A DNA stretch of 64,000 bases from Allomuricauda sp. CP2A (GTDB lineage: Bacteria > Bacteroidota > Bacteroidia > Flavobacteriales > Flavobacteriaceae), in assembly GCF_001683915.1 (NCBI RefSeq), contig NZ_LXTT01000026.1:124001-188000 (forward strand). Direction: 5' to 3'. The notes under the pieces are model-generated. The model was not told the origin of the DNA and did no database searches. It was given only the letters and a program-made list of their open reading frames with translations. This document shows, piece by piece, positions 1 through 9,164 of the stretch. Every line of letters starts with the position of its first letter. The first letter of the stretch is position 1. The position numbers and the translations under genes are program-made.

Positions 1-1
1 A

Positions 2-1009
2 GCCTTTGGAGGAAAGGGGGCCATCTTTGATCCTGCCAAAATTTACTATACCATCATTCTGTACGGAGTGCCGTTTTTGGCCCTTTGTATGATGGGCAAC
101 ACAGTGATCAGGGCCGAGGGAAAACCAAAATTTGCCATGATCGCCATGATCATACCCTCAGTGGGGAACCTCTTGATGGATTACATTTTCATTTATGTGT
201 TTGATTGGGGGATGCACGGAGCCGCTTGGGCTACCACCATAGGATATTTGCTGTGCTTCGGGTATATTTTGTATTTCTTTCTTTCCAAAAACTCCGAGTT
301 AAAAATAAGCCTGCCCCATTTTGGGCTCGATTTGCCCATCTTGAAGGAAATAGGATCGCTCGGTTTTGTGACCTTGGCCCGACAGGCCGTTACCAGCATC
401 ACCTATCTGTTGATGAACAACATCCTCTTCAATTTGGGCGGAGAGGCCATGGTGGCCGTGTATGCCATTATCGGTAGAATGTTGATGTTTGCCCTGTTCC
501 CGGTTTTTGGGGTTACCCAAGGATTCTTGCCCATTGCCGGATTTAATTTTGGGGCCGAAAAATATGATAGGGTCAAGGAATCCATCTATACGGCCATAAA
601 ATATGCCGCTTTGGTAGCGACTATTGTGTTTGTGGTTCTGATGGTATTTCCGGGGGAGATAGCTTCACTGTTTTTGAGCAATCGCCCTGAACTTTCCCAA
701 AAAGAACTGGCAACAAACGCTTTTGTGCTGCAACATGCCCCTTTTGCCATGCGGTTGGTCTTTGCTGCCACACCCATTATCGCGTTACAGTTGATAGGGG
801 CCGCTTATTTTCAAGCAGTTGGGAAAGCCATACCAGCTTTGCTGTTAACCTTGACCAGACAAGGTTTCTTTTTTATTCCCTTGATTTTGGTATTGCCCTA
901 TTTTATGGAAGAGACAGGTGTGTGGATATCGTTTCCTATTGCGGATGTGCTTTCTACAGTGGTAACTGGAATATATTTGGCCAGGGAAATCAGAACCCAA
1001 CTCAGCTAA
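2..1009 (+). CDS. MATE family efflux transporter (5' end outside window)
   Basis: The frame is open from base 2, so the start lies upstream; the last 335 residues are visible against about 450 for the family. The protein is almost wholly hydrophobic, with eight or nine likely membrane helices. The segment with N-T-V-I-R-A-E-G-K-P near residue 40 of the visible part resembles the conserved loop after a MATE helix. Members are inner-membrane antiporters that expel cationic drugs or metabolites using Na+ or H+. The substrate cannot be told. The next gene follows after 35 bp on the same strand, without an obvious terminator. Confidence 0.9.
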   Translation, partial: AFGGKGAIFDPAKIYYTIILYGVPFLALCMMGNTVIRAEGKPKFAMIAMIIPSVGNLLMDYIFIYVFDWGMHGAAWATTIGYLLCFGYILYFFLSKNSELKISLPHFGLDLPILKEIGSLGFVTLARQAVTSITYLLMNNILFNLGGEAMVAVYAIIGRMLMFALFPVFGVTQGFLPIAGFNFGAEKYDRVKESIYTAIKYAALVATIVFVVLMVFPGEIASLFLSNRPELSQKELATNAFVLQHAPFAMRLVFAATPIIALQLIGAAYFQAVGKAIPALLLTLTRQGFFFIPLILVLPYFMEETGVWISFPIADVLSTVVTGIYLAREIRTQLS

Positions 1010-1044
1010 ACTTTTTAATGTCAAATACATAAATTAGATAACTC

Positions 1045-2145
1045 TTGAAAAAAATGCTTTTGCTTAGCCTTTTGGTTGTTTTAGGAATTACCTGCGGAAA
1101 AAAACCAGAAGAAAAACTAATGTACACGCTATTTGTGGGAACCTATACTTATGGAGACAGTGAAGGCATCTATTCGCTTCAATTCAATGCTGAAACTGGA
1201 AGTTTGGACTCCTTGACATTGGCCGCTAAACTGTCCAATCCTTCCTTCTTGACCATTTCAAAGGACAAGCAAAACCTTTATGCGGTTCAAGAAACTTCAG
1301 ATTTTGATAGTTTGGGCGGAGGAGTCACCGCCTTTAAGCTTAATGAAGGAATTTTGGAACTACAAAATAGTATGGCTACACAAGGGGCAGGTCCTTGCCA
1401 TGTATCTCTTTCTGGTGATGGGCATTTGGCAGTTTCCAATCACGGTGGAGGCAACGTGGCCCTTTTCAGTTTAAAAAATGATGGGTCGATTATGGGCACA
1501 CCCCAAATTATAGACCACAAAATTTTAGATACCACCAAAACGGCCCACGCCCATATGGCACAGTTTAACAAGAATGAGCTTTTTGTGGTCGATTTTGGAT
1601 TGGACGCCATTAAACGATATGAATTAAAGGAAGGTGAATATGTTCCTTTAGAACAAACTTCGCTGCCACTTTCTGATAATGCAGGCCCACGCCATTTTAC
1701 GTTCGGACAAAATGGAAAGATGCTATATGTGATCAATGAACAGGAAAACACCATAGTTGTATTTCAAAAAGATAGTAAAGGAAACTTCAACACTATTCAG
1801 ACTATAAATACCTTGGACTCAGATTTTAAAGACAAGAGCTACTGTGCCGATATTCATTTGTCCCCCGATGGCAAATTTTTATATGGCTCCAACAGAGGGG
1901 AGGACACTATTGTAATTTTTACCGTTGACTCTATTTCCGGAAAATTGACGTTGGTGGGAAGGGAACCTGTTCGTGGAGATTGGCCTAGAAATTTCACTTT
2001 AGATCCCACAGGAAAGTTTTTGTTGGTGGCTAATGAAAAGACCAACAATATTGTGGTGTTTAAAAGAAATGAAGAAACTGGAACCCTTGCTTATGTAGAC
2101 GAAATTGAGTTACCAGCACCAGTTTGTTTGAAGTTCCGATATTAG
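1045..2145 (+). CDS. Lactonase family beta-propeller lipoprotein (6-phosphogluconolactonase-like, PF10282)
   Basis: 366 residues if translation begins at the TTG at 1045; an in-frame ATG lies at 1054. The TTG start keeps the Lys-Lys of a normal signal peptide, so I prefer it. A lipobox (LGIT-C17) marks a lipoprotein. The mature part shows features of seven-bladed lactonase propellers: FVGTYT at the first strand, AGPRHF in the middle, and repeated D-G-K-F-L-Y type blades. Cytoplasmic Pgl of this fold opens 6-phosphogluconolactone, but an exported lipoprotein is more likely to act on other sugar lactones. Its stop overlaps the stop of the convergent next gene. Confidence 0.8.
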   Translation: MKKMLLLSLLVVLGITCGKKPEEKLMYTLFVGTYTYGDSEGIYSLQFNAETGSLDSLTLAAKLSNPSFLTISKDKQNLYAVQETSDFDSLGGGVTAFKLNEGILELQNSMATQGAGPCHVSLSGDGHLAVSNHGGGNVALFSLKNDGSIMGTPQIIDHKILDTTKTAHAHMAQFNKNELFVVDFGLDAIKRYELKEGEYVPLEQTSLPLSDNAGPRHFTFGQNGKMLYVINEQENTIVVFQKDSKGNFNTIQTINTLDSDFKDKSYCADIHLSPDGKFLYGSNRGEDTIVIFTVDSISGKLTLVGREPVRGDWPRNFTLDPTGKFLLVANEKTNNIVVFKRNEETGTLAYVDEIELPAPVCLKFRY

Positions 2146-3077
2146 AAGTCTAATTTCTTTTTTGCCAAGCGGTAATTCTCCAATTGGGTTGGATCAATGA
2201 TGGTAGTGTTCTCTTGGTTAAAATTATCCAACTGGGAGTCTGCTACAAAATACATGTAATTTTTATGGATGGCGAAAGTAGTAGGGATGTCCGAGGGGTG
2301 TTCAAATGTTACTATTTTAGTTTCCGATAGAATTTCGGTACCCGCTTCATTCAAGCCAAACTGAAAGACCCCATTATGGGAAGGATCACGTTTTGCATTG
2401 ACAATGGCAATGAGCTTGTTCCGATAAAACTTCATCCCATCAACACCCTTAAAAGTATTGGGTTGGTTGAGTAACTTTTTGCTGGCAATATCCAAAATCC
2501 GGATACCACTGGTGTACGAAGCCAGGTACAGATACCTGTCATCACTGGAAATGGCGATGCCATTGGAGTGTTTCACTGCTTCGTTGGAAAAAAAGACCTC
2601 CAGTTCGTCCGTAGTTTTGTTGATGGTGTAAATGTCAGTGCTTTCCGAATCCGTGATATAAATGTTCCCTTTTGAATCTACAGCAAGATCATTCAAGAAG
2701 ACAAAACTCCCATTGTCTAACGGGTACGATTTGATGAGTTCTCCCGAAATTGTATGCAACAACAGCAAGACGGATTTATTGTTTTCCTTTGACAAACCAT
2801 TCCCCAAAGCATAAAGCGTATTCCCCTGTATGGTCATCCCAAATCCGGAGAGGTATCCGTGTTCATGACTTGACAGAAAATCCTCGGCATTGCTACCATC
2901 TAAATTGCATCGAACAATCTTGGCACTTTTTAAACTGTTCAGGTACACTTTTTGTGAAACCGGGTCCACAGCAATACCCTCAGGGATGAGGTCTTTTTCA
3001 AAATGAAGTTCAATAGAGTTTTTGGGCTGCACGCAGGAAGCCAGCAAAACGAACAAAGAAAAAAAGCATCTTTTCAT
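2142..3077 (-). CDS. SMP-30/NHL-like beta-propeller lipoprotein
   Basis: The frame runs upstream to 3116, but the start at 3077 gives a clean signal peptide with lipobox LLAS-C15 and avoids overlap with the gene ending at 3085. The mature 297 residues consist of repeated blades such as EGIAVDPVSQKVYLNS and NDLAVDSKGNIYITDS, as in SMP-30/gluconolactonase or NHL-type six-bladed propellers. Exact activity is unknown: it may be a lactonase or only a binding propeller. It lies 7 bp after the zinc-ribbon gene and probably shares its transcript. Its stop overlaps by 4 bp the stop of the lactonase gene coming the other way. Confidence 0.7.
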   Translation of the reverse strand: MKRCFFSLFVLLASCVQPKNSIELHFEKDLIPEGIAVDPVSQKVYLNSLKSAKIVRCNLDGSNAEDFLSSHEHGYLSGFGMTIQGNTLYALGNGLSKENNKSVLLLLHTISGELIKSYPLDNGSFVFLNDLAVDSKGNIYITDSESTDIYTINKTTDELEVFFSNEAVKHSNGIAISSDDRYLYLASYTSGIRILDIASKKLLNQPNTFKGVDGMKFYRNKLIAIVNAKRDPSHNGVFQFGLNEAGTEILSETKIVTFEHPSDIPTTFAIHKNYMYFVADSQLDNFNQENTTIIDPTQLENYRLAKKKLDF

Positions 3078-3084
3078 ACCAGTT

Positions 3085-4176
3085 TTATTTACCAAAAAAG
3101 AGAACAAAAAGTCCAATCACTGTCAAACCTAAGAGCACCGCAAAGAAAATCTTCCAGAAACTATAGGGCCGCGTACCAGAAATTTGCCCATTTTCCCCGT
3201 TGATAAAGAAATTGTATTCCTTGCCTTGGTACCGATAGGCACTTACATAAACGGGCAATAAAATGTGCTTAAAGGTCTCTTCCGAGAGTTGCATATCCAT
3301 GCTGGTCACTCGTTGTGTATCTCCGCCGATGTCCTGTCGGCACCAGCGCTCCGCAATGTCACGGGCCACTTCCTTGGAATGGAGATGTCCTTCTTTTAAG
3401 GCGATGGTATATTTTTCCGTAACAAAACCCGACAAGAAACTACTGTCAAACGGTTGGAGTTTCTGCAAATTCCACTGGGCAATCTTTTGGGGAATCCGTC
3501 CCGATTTTTGGTGGGAAGCTTTGATCAAGGTATCATCCACAAAGCCAGAAACCTGTCCAGCGGCCGGATACCATCTTGTTTTTCGAACCCGTTGTGTTAC
3601 CATTTTGCCATTGGCGTTCCGTACCCTTCGGGTTTCATAATAGTATTCACCACGTTGACCTGTATACGAGGCAGAAAGTTGGGCATCAAAAGTCCAATAG
3701 GGCAGGTAGAGCCCTTTTGTAAATTGAGGGTCGAGAGCGGCTTTTTTCAGTTTGTTGGGAGCAAACCAGAGTCGTTTTACCCATTTCTTAAAAATGGCAA
3801 ACGAAGCTTTTTGGTCAAGCTGAAAAGGGAGTACCGCACCGGGCAGAATCCAATTTTCCTTGTAAGCATCCTCTATGACCAAGGGCATACCGCAATAGAC
3901 GCAGTGCAGCGATTTATAATTTTCCTCAACATGTTGGTCGGCACCACAATTTTTACAGTGCAGCATGGAGATTTCCTCACTGTGCCGTTGCGCCCCCATT
4001 TCCTGGAGGTAGGGATACAGTTCCAACTCCTCAAACCCTTTTTCATCCAGTTTGATGGTTTCCTCATATCCACAATACGCACAACTGATCTTGGTGGTGC
4101 CGGGCTTGTATTTAAGTTCGGCACCACAGTTGACACAGGCTTTCTTGAGTTCTGTTTTTTTTATGGTTTCTTCCAT
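3085..4176 (-). CDS. Zinc-ribbon membrane-anchored protein of unknown function (YdjG-like)
   Basis: 363 residues from the ATG at 4176; the longer frame to 4227 runs into an extragenic repeat and is rejected. Two zinc ribbons stand at the N-terminus: CVNCG paired with CAYCG, then CKNCG paired with CVYCG. A middle region with a YLPYWTFD segment and many aromatic residues follows, and a single membrane helix closes the C-terminus. Proteins of this build sit beside SPFH proteins in some bacteria (B. subtilis YdjG with YdjI), and here the SPFH gene is the next gene upstream on the same strand. I infer a membrane-stress scaffold role; the sequence alone does not prove it. Confidence 0.65.
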   Translation of the reverse strand: MEETIKKTELKKACVNCGAELKYKPGTTKISCAYCGYEETIKLDEKGFEELELYPYLQEMGAQRHSEEISMLHCKNCGADQHVEENYKSLHCVYCGMPLVIEDAYKENWILPGAVLPFQLDQKASFAIFKKWVKRLWFAPNKLKKAALDPQFTKGLYLPYWTFDAQLSASYTGQRGEYYYETRRVRNANGKMVTQRVRKTRWYPAAGQVSGFVDDTLIKASHQKSGRIPQKIAQWNLQKLQPFDSSFLSGFVTEKYTIALKEGHLHSKEVARDIAERWCRQDIGGDTQRVTSMDMQLSEETFKHILLPVYVSAYRYQGKEYNFFINGENGQISGTRPYSFWKIFFAVLLGLTVIGLFVLFFGK

Positions 4177-4180
4177 GCTA

Positions 4181-4224
4181 TCATTCCCACGAACCTGCCT
4201 ATCGGTAGATAGGGGCGGGAATCT
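4181..4224. repeat. Extragenic palindromic repeat, ATTCCC/GGGAAT type
   Basis: ATTCCC at 4183-4188 is mirrored by GGGAAT at 4217-4222, and a tight inner hairpin CCTATC-ggta-GATAGG lies at 4198-4213. Elements of this look are scattered between genes in flavobacteria. It falls in the false N-terminal extension of the zinc-ribbon frame, which supports the start at 4176. Confidence 0.6.
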
Positions 4225-4244
4225 CATAATTTTGGGTTCTTATT

Positions 4245-4331
4245 TGTCATACTGAGCGAAGCGAAGTATCTCAATTATTTTTGTAGGTTTCATGAGATTC
4301 TTCATCCACCTTTGGCGGATTCAGAATGACA
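4245..4331. repeat. Extragenic palindromic repeat, TGTCAT/ATGACA type
   Basis: The element begins TGTCATACTGAGCGAAGCG and ends CAGAATGACA, with GTATCTCA and TGAGATTC as inner arms. It fills most of the gap between the SPFH and zinc-ribbon genes. A relative with the same ends lies at 22541-22618. It may fold in the mRNA and split expression of the two genes. Confidence 0.65.
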
Positions 4332-4340
4332 AAATGAAAA

Positions 4341-5474
4341 TTATTGTCCCGGTAGCGGTGGTGGCGTATTGCCGCCCAAGAACGATTTTAGTTCCTCCAC
4401 TTCCTTCAATGGGGTCCATGCTGCCATACCCTGTTTCCAGACCAAACTGTCCCTGTTGATGGTTCTTCCTGCGAAGAGCGCCTGCAACTGTTCAAACGAA
4501 ACCGGACCATGTTGCGTGCCATTCATGGCATAAAAATACTGGATTGGCGTGGGCATGGGTGGAGGAGTTTGGGCCGCTGCCGGTTGTCCTTGAACGGCAC
4601 CACCCATTTGAGGGTTCATCATGCCCCCCATTTGCTGGGCCAAAACAAAGCCCATTCCCATTCCCATTCCGGCCCCAGCTGTTCCACCCTCATTTTTGGC
4701 TGCTGCTTCAATGGCTTTGGCGGTCTTGAACTTGGTGAGTTTGTCCAAATCCAATTTGTCAATACGGCTGTACTCAAAGATTTCCTTCTTGAGGTCTTCG
4801 GGCATGGAGACATTTTCTATATAGAATTTCTCCAATGAAATGCCCACACTCTGAAACTCGGGCGCCATCACTTCACGGCAGGTGTCCGATAGTTCAGTCG
4901 TATTGGCCGCATAGAGCTCAATGGGCAGATTGGCCTGGCCAACCGTATTGGTGAATCGCGTGGCGATCAAACTTTTCAAGTGCTCGTTGATCTCAAAATT
5001 GGTGAAGTTGCTATCGGTCCCCACAATGTCGATGATGAACTTTCCAGCATCTGAAATTTTAAAAGCGTAGGTGCCAAAGGCTCTGATTTCCACCAAACCA
5101 AAACGGTCATCACTTAAAGTGATGGGACTCTTGGTGCCCCACTTCTCGTCAGTGAACAAATGCGTGTTCACAAAATAGACTTCAGCCTTGAAAGGTGAAT
5201 TAAAACCGTATTTCCAACCCTTCAATGTGGTTAAAATGGGGAGGTTTTGGGTGGTGAGGTCATAGGTGCCCGGACCGAACACATCGGCCAGTTGCCCTTC
5301 ATTGATGAACACGGCGGTCTGCCCTTCCCGAACAATCAATTTTGCCCCGTTCTTGATTTCGTTCTGGTAGCGCTCAAACCGATACGCAATGGTGTCATCG
5401 GTATAATCCAGCCACTCAATAATGTCAATAAACTCATTGCTGAGTTTTTCCTTGATCTTGCCAAAAATATCCAT
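4341..5474 (-). CDS. SPFH/Band-7 domain protein with C-terminal GYF_2 domain
   Basis: 377 residues. An SPFH (YdjI-type) domain covers about residues 25-235. A Gly/Met-rich linker (262-293) with runs of GMGMG and QMGG follows, then a proline-rich hinge (300-311) and a GYF_2 domain at about 312-362, with W346 and W353 as likely ligand-pocket aromatics. SPFH proteins form large oligomeric rings at membranes; GYF_2 usually binds proline-rich peptides, and the protein carries such peptides itself, at the hinge and at its end (PPPLPGQ). There is no signal peptide, so it is cytoplasmic-side. The zinc-ribbon membrane protein downstream is a plausible anchor. Confidence 0.85.
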   Translation of the reverse strand: MDIFGKIKEKLSNEFIDIIEWLDYTDDTIAYRFERYQNEIKNGAKLIVREGQTAVFINEGQLADVFGPGTYDLTTQNLPILTTLKGWKYGFNSPFKAEVYFVNTHLFTDEKWGTKSPITLSDDRFGLVEIRAFGTYAFKISDAGKFIIDIVGTDSNFTNFEINEHLKSLIATRFTNTVGQANLPIELYAANTTELSDTCREVMAPEFQSVGISLEKFYIENVSMPEDLKKEIFEYSRIDKLDLDKLTKFKTAKAIEAAAKNEGGTAGAGMGMGMGFVLAQQMGGMMNPQMGGAVQGQPAAAQTPPPMPTPIQYFYAMNGTQHGPVSFEQLQALFAGRTINRDSLVWKQGMAAWTPLKEVEELKSFLGGNTPPPLPGQ

Positions 5475-5505
5475 GGTTATAGTGTTTTATTAGTATTCAA
5501 TTTAA

Positions 5506-5946
5506 TTATTTCACCTCACAAGAGGTATCCGCAATAATCTTCCATTCTCCATCAAATCTTTTGAGCACCAGCATAAAAATACCATGCATATTGCCCACAG
5601 TTCTCGTCAGATCATATTCCCCCATCACCATATAGGCATCATCATTCACTTTGGAAATATCATTGGAAGTCAACTCAAGATGACCAAAATGCTCTTTGGA
5701 CGGATAACTTTTCTTGTACCGATCCTTGGTGCTTTGCCACCCTTTTACCACTCCGGCACTTCCGTAAAAGGTAAGCTCCTCCGATTTCCAGTAGGTTTCC
5801 ATAAACGTATCAATGTCGTAATCGTTCCAAGCATCTTGTTGTATGGACAGCACCTCCAAGATGTCTGCCTTGTCTTTGGCCTGATTTGGAGCTTGCGAAA
5901 ACGAGGCTATGGAGAACAATAAAATCAGGTAACATAACTTTTTCAT
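5506..5946 (-). CDS. Secreted NTF2-like protein (SnoaL/DUF4440 family)
   Basis: 146 residues from the ATG at 5946, which opens a signal peptide (MKKLCYLILLFSIASFSQ). The longer frame to 6069 starts at TTG and crosses the intergenic region, so it is rejected. The mature domain has the one-domain cone fold pattern of nuclear transport factor 2 proteins: helix with QQDAWNDYDIDTFM, then strands with ELTFYG, YMVMGEYDLTR and WKIIADTS. Family members bind or modify small molecules, but no catalytic set is clear here. It diverges from the DUF2891 gene, with 122 bp between the starts for two promoters. Confidence 0.75.
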   Translation of the reverse strand: MKKLCYLILLFSIASFSQAPNQAKDKADILEVLSIQQDAWNDYDIDTFMETYWKSEELTFYGSAGVVKGWQSTKDRYKKSYPSKEHFGHLELTSNDISKVNDDAYMVMGEYDLTRTVGNMHGIFMLVLKRFDGEWKIIADTSCEVK

Positions 5947-6068
5947 ATCAGTTGGTCTTTGGAGCTTTAAATCTATGAAAAACGAACTTAGCTTCCGTTG
6001 GATTAGTATAAAATCGAGGGGTTTTGTTACATTGGCCTTCACCAAACGGATAAAAACGAAATAGCCCA

Positions 6069-7189
6069 ATGAAGTTTCAACTAAAAATTCCCCTTGTTGC
6101 TGTTTTAATTCTTATTGTCTCCTGTGGAGAAGTGGCCGAAAAATCAAAATCAGAAGAAGCATCGGAGGTGGCGCCGACCATTCCTGAGAAAATCACGCTT
6201 ACCTTGGAGCAGGCCAATACCTTGGCCAACCTTCCTTTGGAATGCGTGCAAAAGGAATACCCCAACAAGTTGGGGCACACCTTGGGCGACAAGGAAGATT
6301 TAGGAGAACCCCAAGCATTGCATCCCGCTTTTTACGGTTGTTTTGATTGGCATTCCTCGGTGCATGGCAATTGGTCCATGGTGCGATTGCTGAAGGAGTT
6401 TCCTGATGTGGAAGAAGCCGAAAGAATGCGTAGCATCCTTTCAGAAAACATCACCCAAGAAAATATTGCTGGAGAAGTGGAATATTTTGAAGGCGAGCAC
6501 AACAAGAATTACGAGCGTACCTACGGTTGGGGTTGGTTGTTGAAATTGGCCGAGGAACTCCATACTTGGGATGATCCACTTGCGCGCGAATTGAAAACCA
6601 ATTTAGAACCTTTGACGCAGCTTATTTCCCAAAAATTCATTGAGTATCTACCCAAATTACAATATCCGGTCCGAGTTGGAACGCATACCAATACAGCCTT
6701 TGCGTTGGCCTTTGCGTGGGATTATGCCCAGACCATGAACCATACCGCTTTGCTGGAAGCGATAAAACAGCGTGCTTTGGATTTTTATCAAAATGATGCT
6801 GGTTGTCCACTGACTTGGGAGCCCAGCGGAGCCGATTTCTTTCCCCTTGTTTTGAGGAAGTGGATTTAATGCGACGGATTTTGGGCAAGGAAGAATTTTT
6901 GAAATGGATGGAGCAGTTCATGCCCAGTTTACGAAAGCCCGATTTTGACGTAGCTGTGGCCTTGGTCGGTGACCGAGAGGATGGTCAATTGGTACACTTG
7001 GACGGATTGAACTTTAGTAGGGCTTGGGTATTGTTTGGGCTTGCCAATCAATATCCAAAAGAGTATGGGCATTTGGAGCCATTGGCTCACGAACATTTGG
7101 CCTATTCTTTCCCAAACCTGATTGGCGACAATTACGAAGGAGGCCATTGGCTGGGCACCTTTGCGATTTATGCTTTGGGGGAGCAATAA
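6069..7189 (+). pseudogene. DUF2891 family lipoprotein, interrupted by a one-base frameshift
   Basis: Two overlapping frames make one DUF2891 protein of about 373 residues. The first (6069-6869) has a signal peptide with lipobox IVSC, DWHSSVHGNWSM and VGTHTNTAF, then runs off family sequence after GAD at about 6835. The second (open through 6803-7189) resumes with FLSPCFEEVDLMRRIL and continues to the natural end. Adding one T to the TTT at 6836-6838 joins them as GADFLSPCFEE. The base may be lost in the strain or in the sequence. Both halves keep good codon use, so the event is recent or an error. Family function is unknown. Confidence 0.85.
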
Positions 7190-7200
7190 GGAAGTTTTTT

Positions 7201-7704
7201 TTAATCTTTCAAAACACTCACAGTAACCAAAAGCTGACCCACATGCCGTTGGCTATGTTCGGCGGCATGGAAGAGCAGCCCAATTACCGTTGTGGGCAAT
7301 TTTTTGCGGCCCACATAGCGGTTTTCGGTCAAGCTGGATTCGGGGATGGTTTTAAAATAGTCCAACGCTTCGTTGACTTTGGTTTCAAAATCTGAAATCA
7401 ATTGTTGTACACTGGGAGCGTCTTGTCCGTTGCCTTCATTTTTTAAAAAATGGAACTGTTCCTCGGTCAGGGATTGTTCCTTGGCATAGGTCAGCAATCG
7501 GTCCAGTACGCCGGTCAAATGCCGTAAATGAAATCCCACCGAAGCCCTTCCAAACGGTTTTTCCCAAAGTTTTTCCTCAGGAAAATCAATGAGATAGGTC
7601 TTTATTTCACGAACGGACTGTAACAGCGCATGCGCCGAGGGCTGCAAAAGTGGAGGCACGTTTGGAATAGGGCCACTTAACCAATACTCTTGAGGAGATG
7701 ACAT
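7201..7704 (-). CDS. DinB family metal-dependent protein
   Basis: 167 residues, four-helix-bundle DinB_2 type. Likely metal ligands are His in FHLRHL near residue 60 and the pair in HAAEHSQRH near residue 150. Members are putative zinc or nickel-dependent transferases or isomerases; some use mycothiol or bacillithiol. It is the third gene of a minus-strand operon DUF1080 - Gfo/Idh/MocA - DinB, 18 bp behind the oxidoreductase. That placement, repeated at 44932-45375, suggests a role in sugar metabolism rather than DNA damage. No signal peptide is seen, so the protein is cytoplasmic. Confidence 0.85.
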   Translation of the reverse strand: MSSPQEYWLSGPIPNVPPLLQPSAHALLQSVREIKTYLIDFPEEKLWEKPFGRASVGFHLRHLTGVLDRLLTYAKEQSLTEEQFHFLKNEGNGQDAPSVQQLISDFETKVNEALDYFKTIPESSLTENRYVGRKKLPTTVIGLLFHAAEHSQRHVGQLLVTVSVLKD

Positions 7705-7722
7705 AGAAATATGTTTTTACTT

Positions 7723-9147
7723 TTAAAAATCTCGATAATCGCCTGATAAAAATTGATTGGCCTTTTCTTCTTTAAAGCGGGCGGTTTTCGCATCCCAATG
7801 CAGCGTTTCACCGGGGAAACGCCCCGCAATGGTGCCCAATAGAATGGTTTCCGTCAATCTGGCCGCATAATCAAATGGAGCTGAAGTCTCCGCTTTACCC
7901 AAACAAGCGTCCACAAATTGGTGGTAGTGCTTTGGCCCCTCCGTTTCGTAATTGCGAATGGGTTTTCCCAAATTATGCTCTTCGGAAAGCTTGGCAATTT
8001 CCTTTGAAATATCCACGTACTTCCCTTTTCTAATTTTCTTGGGCAATTGCATAAAATGGGGTAATAACAAGCGTCCTTTTTCACCCACGAACATGGCCCC
8101 TTGTTCTGGCAATTCGTTTTCTGCGGCAACACCAGCATCCAACGAAATTTTATCTTCTACGCTTTGGTCATCCGATTTCTTGTCCTTTTTCGTTTCCATA
8201 CCCGGCAGCATTAGGTCTTCATGCATATCTGGAGCGCCTTCTCCATCATACCAAACCCATTTCAAGGTTTCGGTGGTATATGGCGTTTGTGGGAATTCAT
8301 AGGTAACGGTATTCTTTTCGGGATAGCCATAACCGCTTGGAGGACGGCATTCGGTGGTGATGGTATTGGGAACATCCAAAGCCAAAGCATTATAAGGCGT
8401 ATCAAAGATGTGAACGCCCATATCGCCCAAAGTCCCGCATCCATAATCCACTAACTTTCGCCAATTGGCGGGATGGTAGTACCCTTCTTTATAAGGTCTT
8501 TCGGCGGAGGTGCCCAACCATAAGTTCCAATCCAACTGCGTTGGAACAGGGTCTTCGCCTTCGGGTGCTGCTCCATCAAATCCCCAATTTTTGGGGGACC
8601 ACGCATGAACCGTATGCACTTTCCCAATGATACCGGATTGAATCAATAGTGTAGCTAATTTGTAATCGTAAAACGAGTGCACCTGAATTCCCATTTGGGT
8701 CACCAATCCTTTTTCTGCGGCCATTTTTTTCATGGCTCGGGATTCGGACACATAATGGGTCAATGGTTTCTGGCAATAGACGGGCTTGTCCATTTCCATG
8801 GCCATCAACGAGGCAGGGGCATGGGTATGGTCGGGGGTGGACACGATAACAGCATCGATTTCATCCCCCATTTCCCCAAGCATAGCCCGATAATCAAAAA
8901 ACACCCGTGCGCCGGGATGTAATTTATGGGCCGCGGACAAATACACCGCATCCACATCGCAAAGCGCAACCACATCTACCTGTGGATGTGAAGAAATGGC
9001 CTTAAGGTCCTCACCTCCCATATTGCCCACACCTATATGGGCTGTTCTTAATCGTTGTTGCGGATCTAAATTTTTCAATAGTGATGGTGCCAGTGCGAGG
9101 CCTAGAACGCCAACACTGCTTTTTTTGATAAACTCTCGTTTGTTCAT
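7723..9147 (-). CDS. Gfo/Idh/MocA family oxidoreductase, exported type
   Basis: 474 residues. The N-terminus KREFIKKSSVGVLGLALAP is a Tat-like signal in which Lys-Arg replaces Arg-Arg. A Rossmann nucleotide-binding motif follows (HIGVGNMGG). The usual EKP signature reads CQKPLTH, so Gln takes the Glu position. The C-terminal part has DYGCGTLGDMGVHIFD, typical of large Bacteroidota members, and a charged insert around 320-335. The family oxidises or reduces sugars and glycosides with tightly bound NAD(P). Between a DUF1080 gene (17 bp upstream) and DinB (18 bp downstream), it probably acts on 3-keto-glycosides. Confidence 0.88.
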   Translation of the reverse strand: MNKREFIKKSSVGVLGLALAPSLLKNLDPQQRLRTAHIGVGNMGGEDLKAISSHPQVDVVALCDVDAVYLSAAHKLHPGARVFFDYRAMLGEMGDEIDAVIVSTPDHTHAPASLMAMEMDKPVYCQKPLTHYVSESRAMKKMAAEKGLVTQMGIQVHSFYDYKLATLLIQSGIIGKVHTVHAWSPKNWGFDGAAPEGEDPVPTQLDWNLWLGTSAERPYKEGYYHPANWRKLVDYGCGTLGDMGVHIFDTPYNALALDVPNTITTECRPPSGYGYPEKNTVTYEFPQTPYTTETLKWVWYDGEGAPDMHEDLMLPGMETKKDKKSDDQSVEDKISLDAGVAAENELPEQGAMFVGEKGRLLLPHFMQLPKKIRKGKYVDISKEIAKLSEEHNLGKPIRNYETEGPKHYHQFVDACLGKAETSAPFDYAARLTETILLGTIAGRFPGETLHWDAKTARFKEEKANQFLSGDYRDF

Positions 9148-9164
9148 GTGAAGTTGTTAGTCAG

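Noticed and set aside
205-477. Example of alternative-frame ORFs inside long genes (also 3454-4212, 10234-10746, 39694-40338)
   Set aside because: They are shadows of strongly supported coding frames, with skewed composition and no family features.
3078-3116. Longer N-terminus of the SMP-30-like lipoprotein
   Set aside because: It puts residues ahead of a complete lipoprotein signal and overlaps the upstream gene's end.
4177-4227. Longer N-terminus of the zinc-ribbon protein
   Set aside because: The extra codons lie within an extragenic palindromic repeat.
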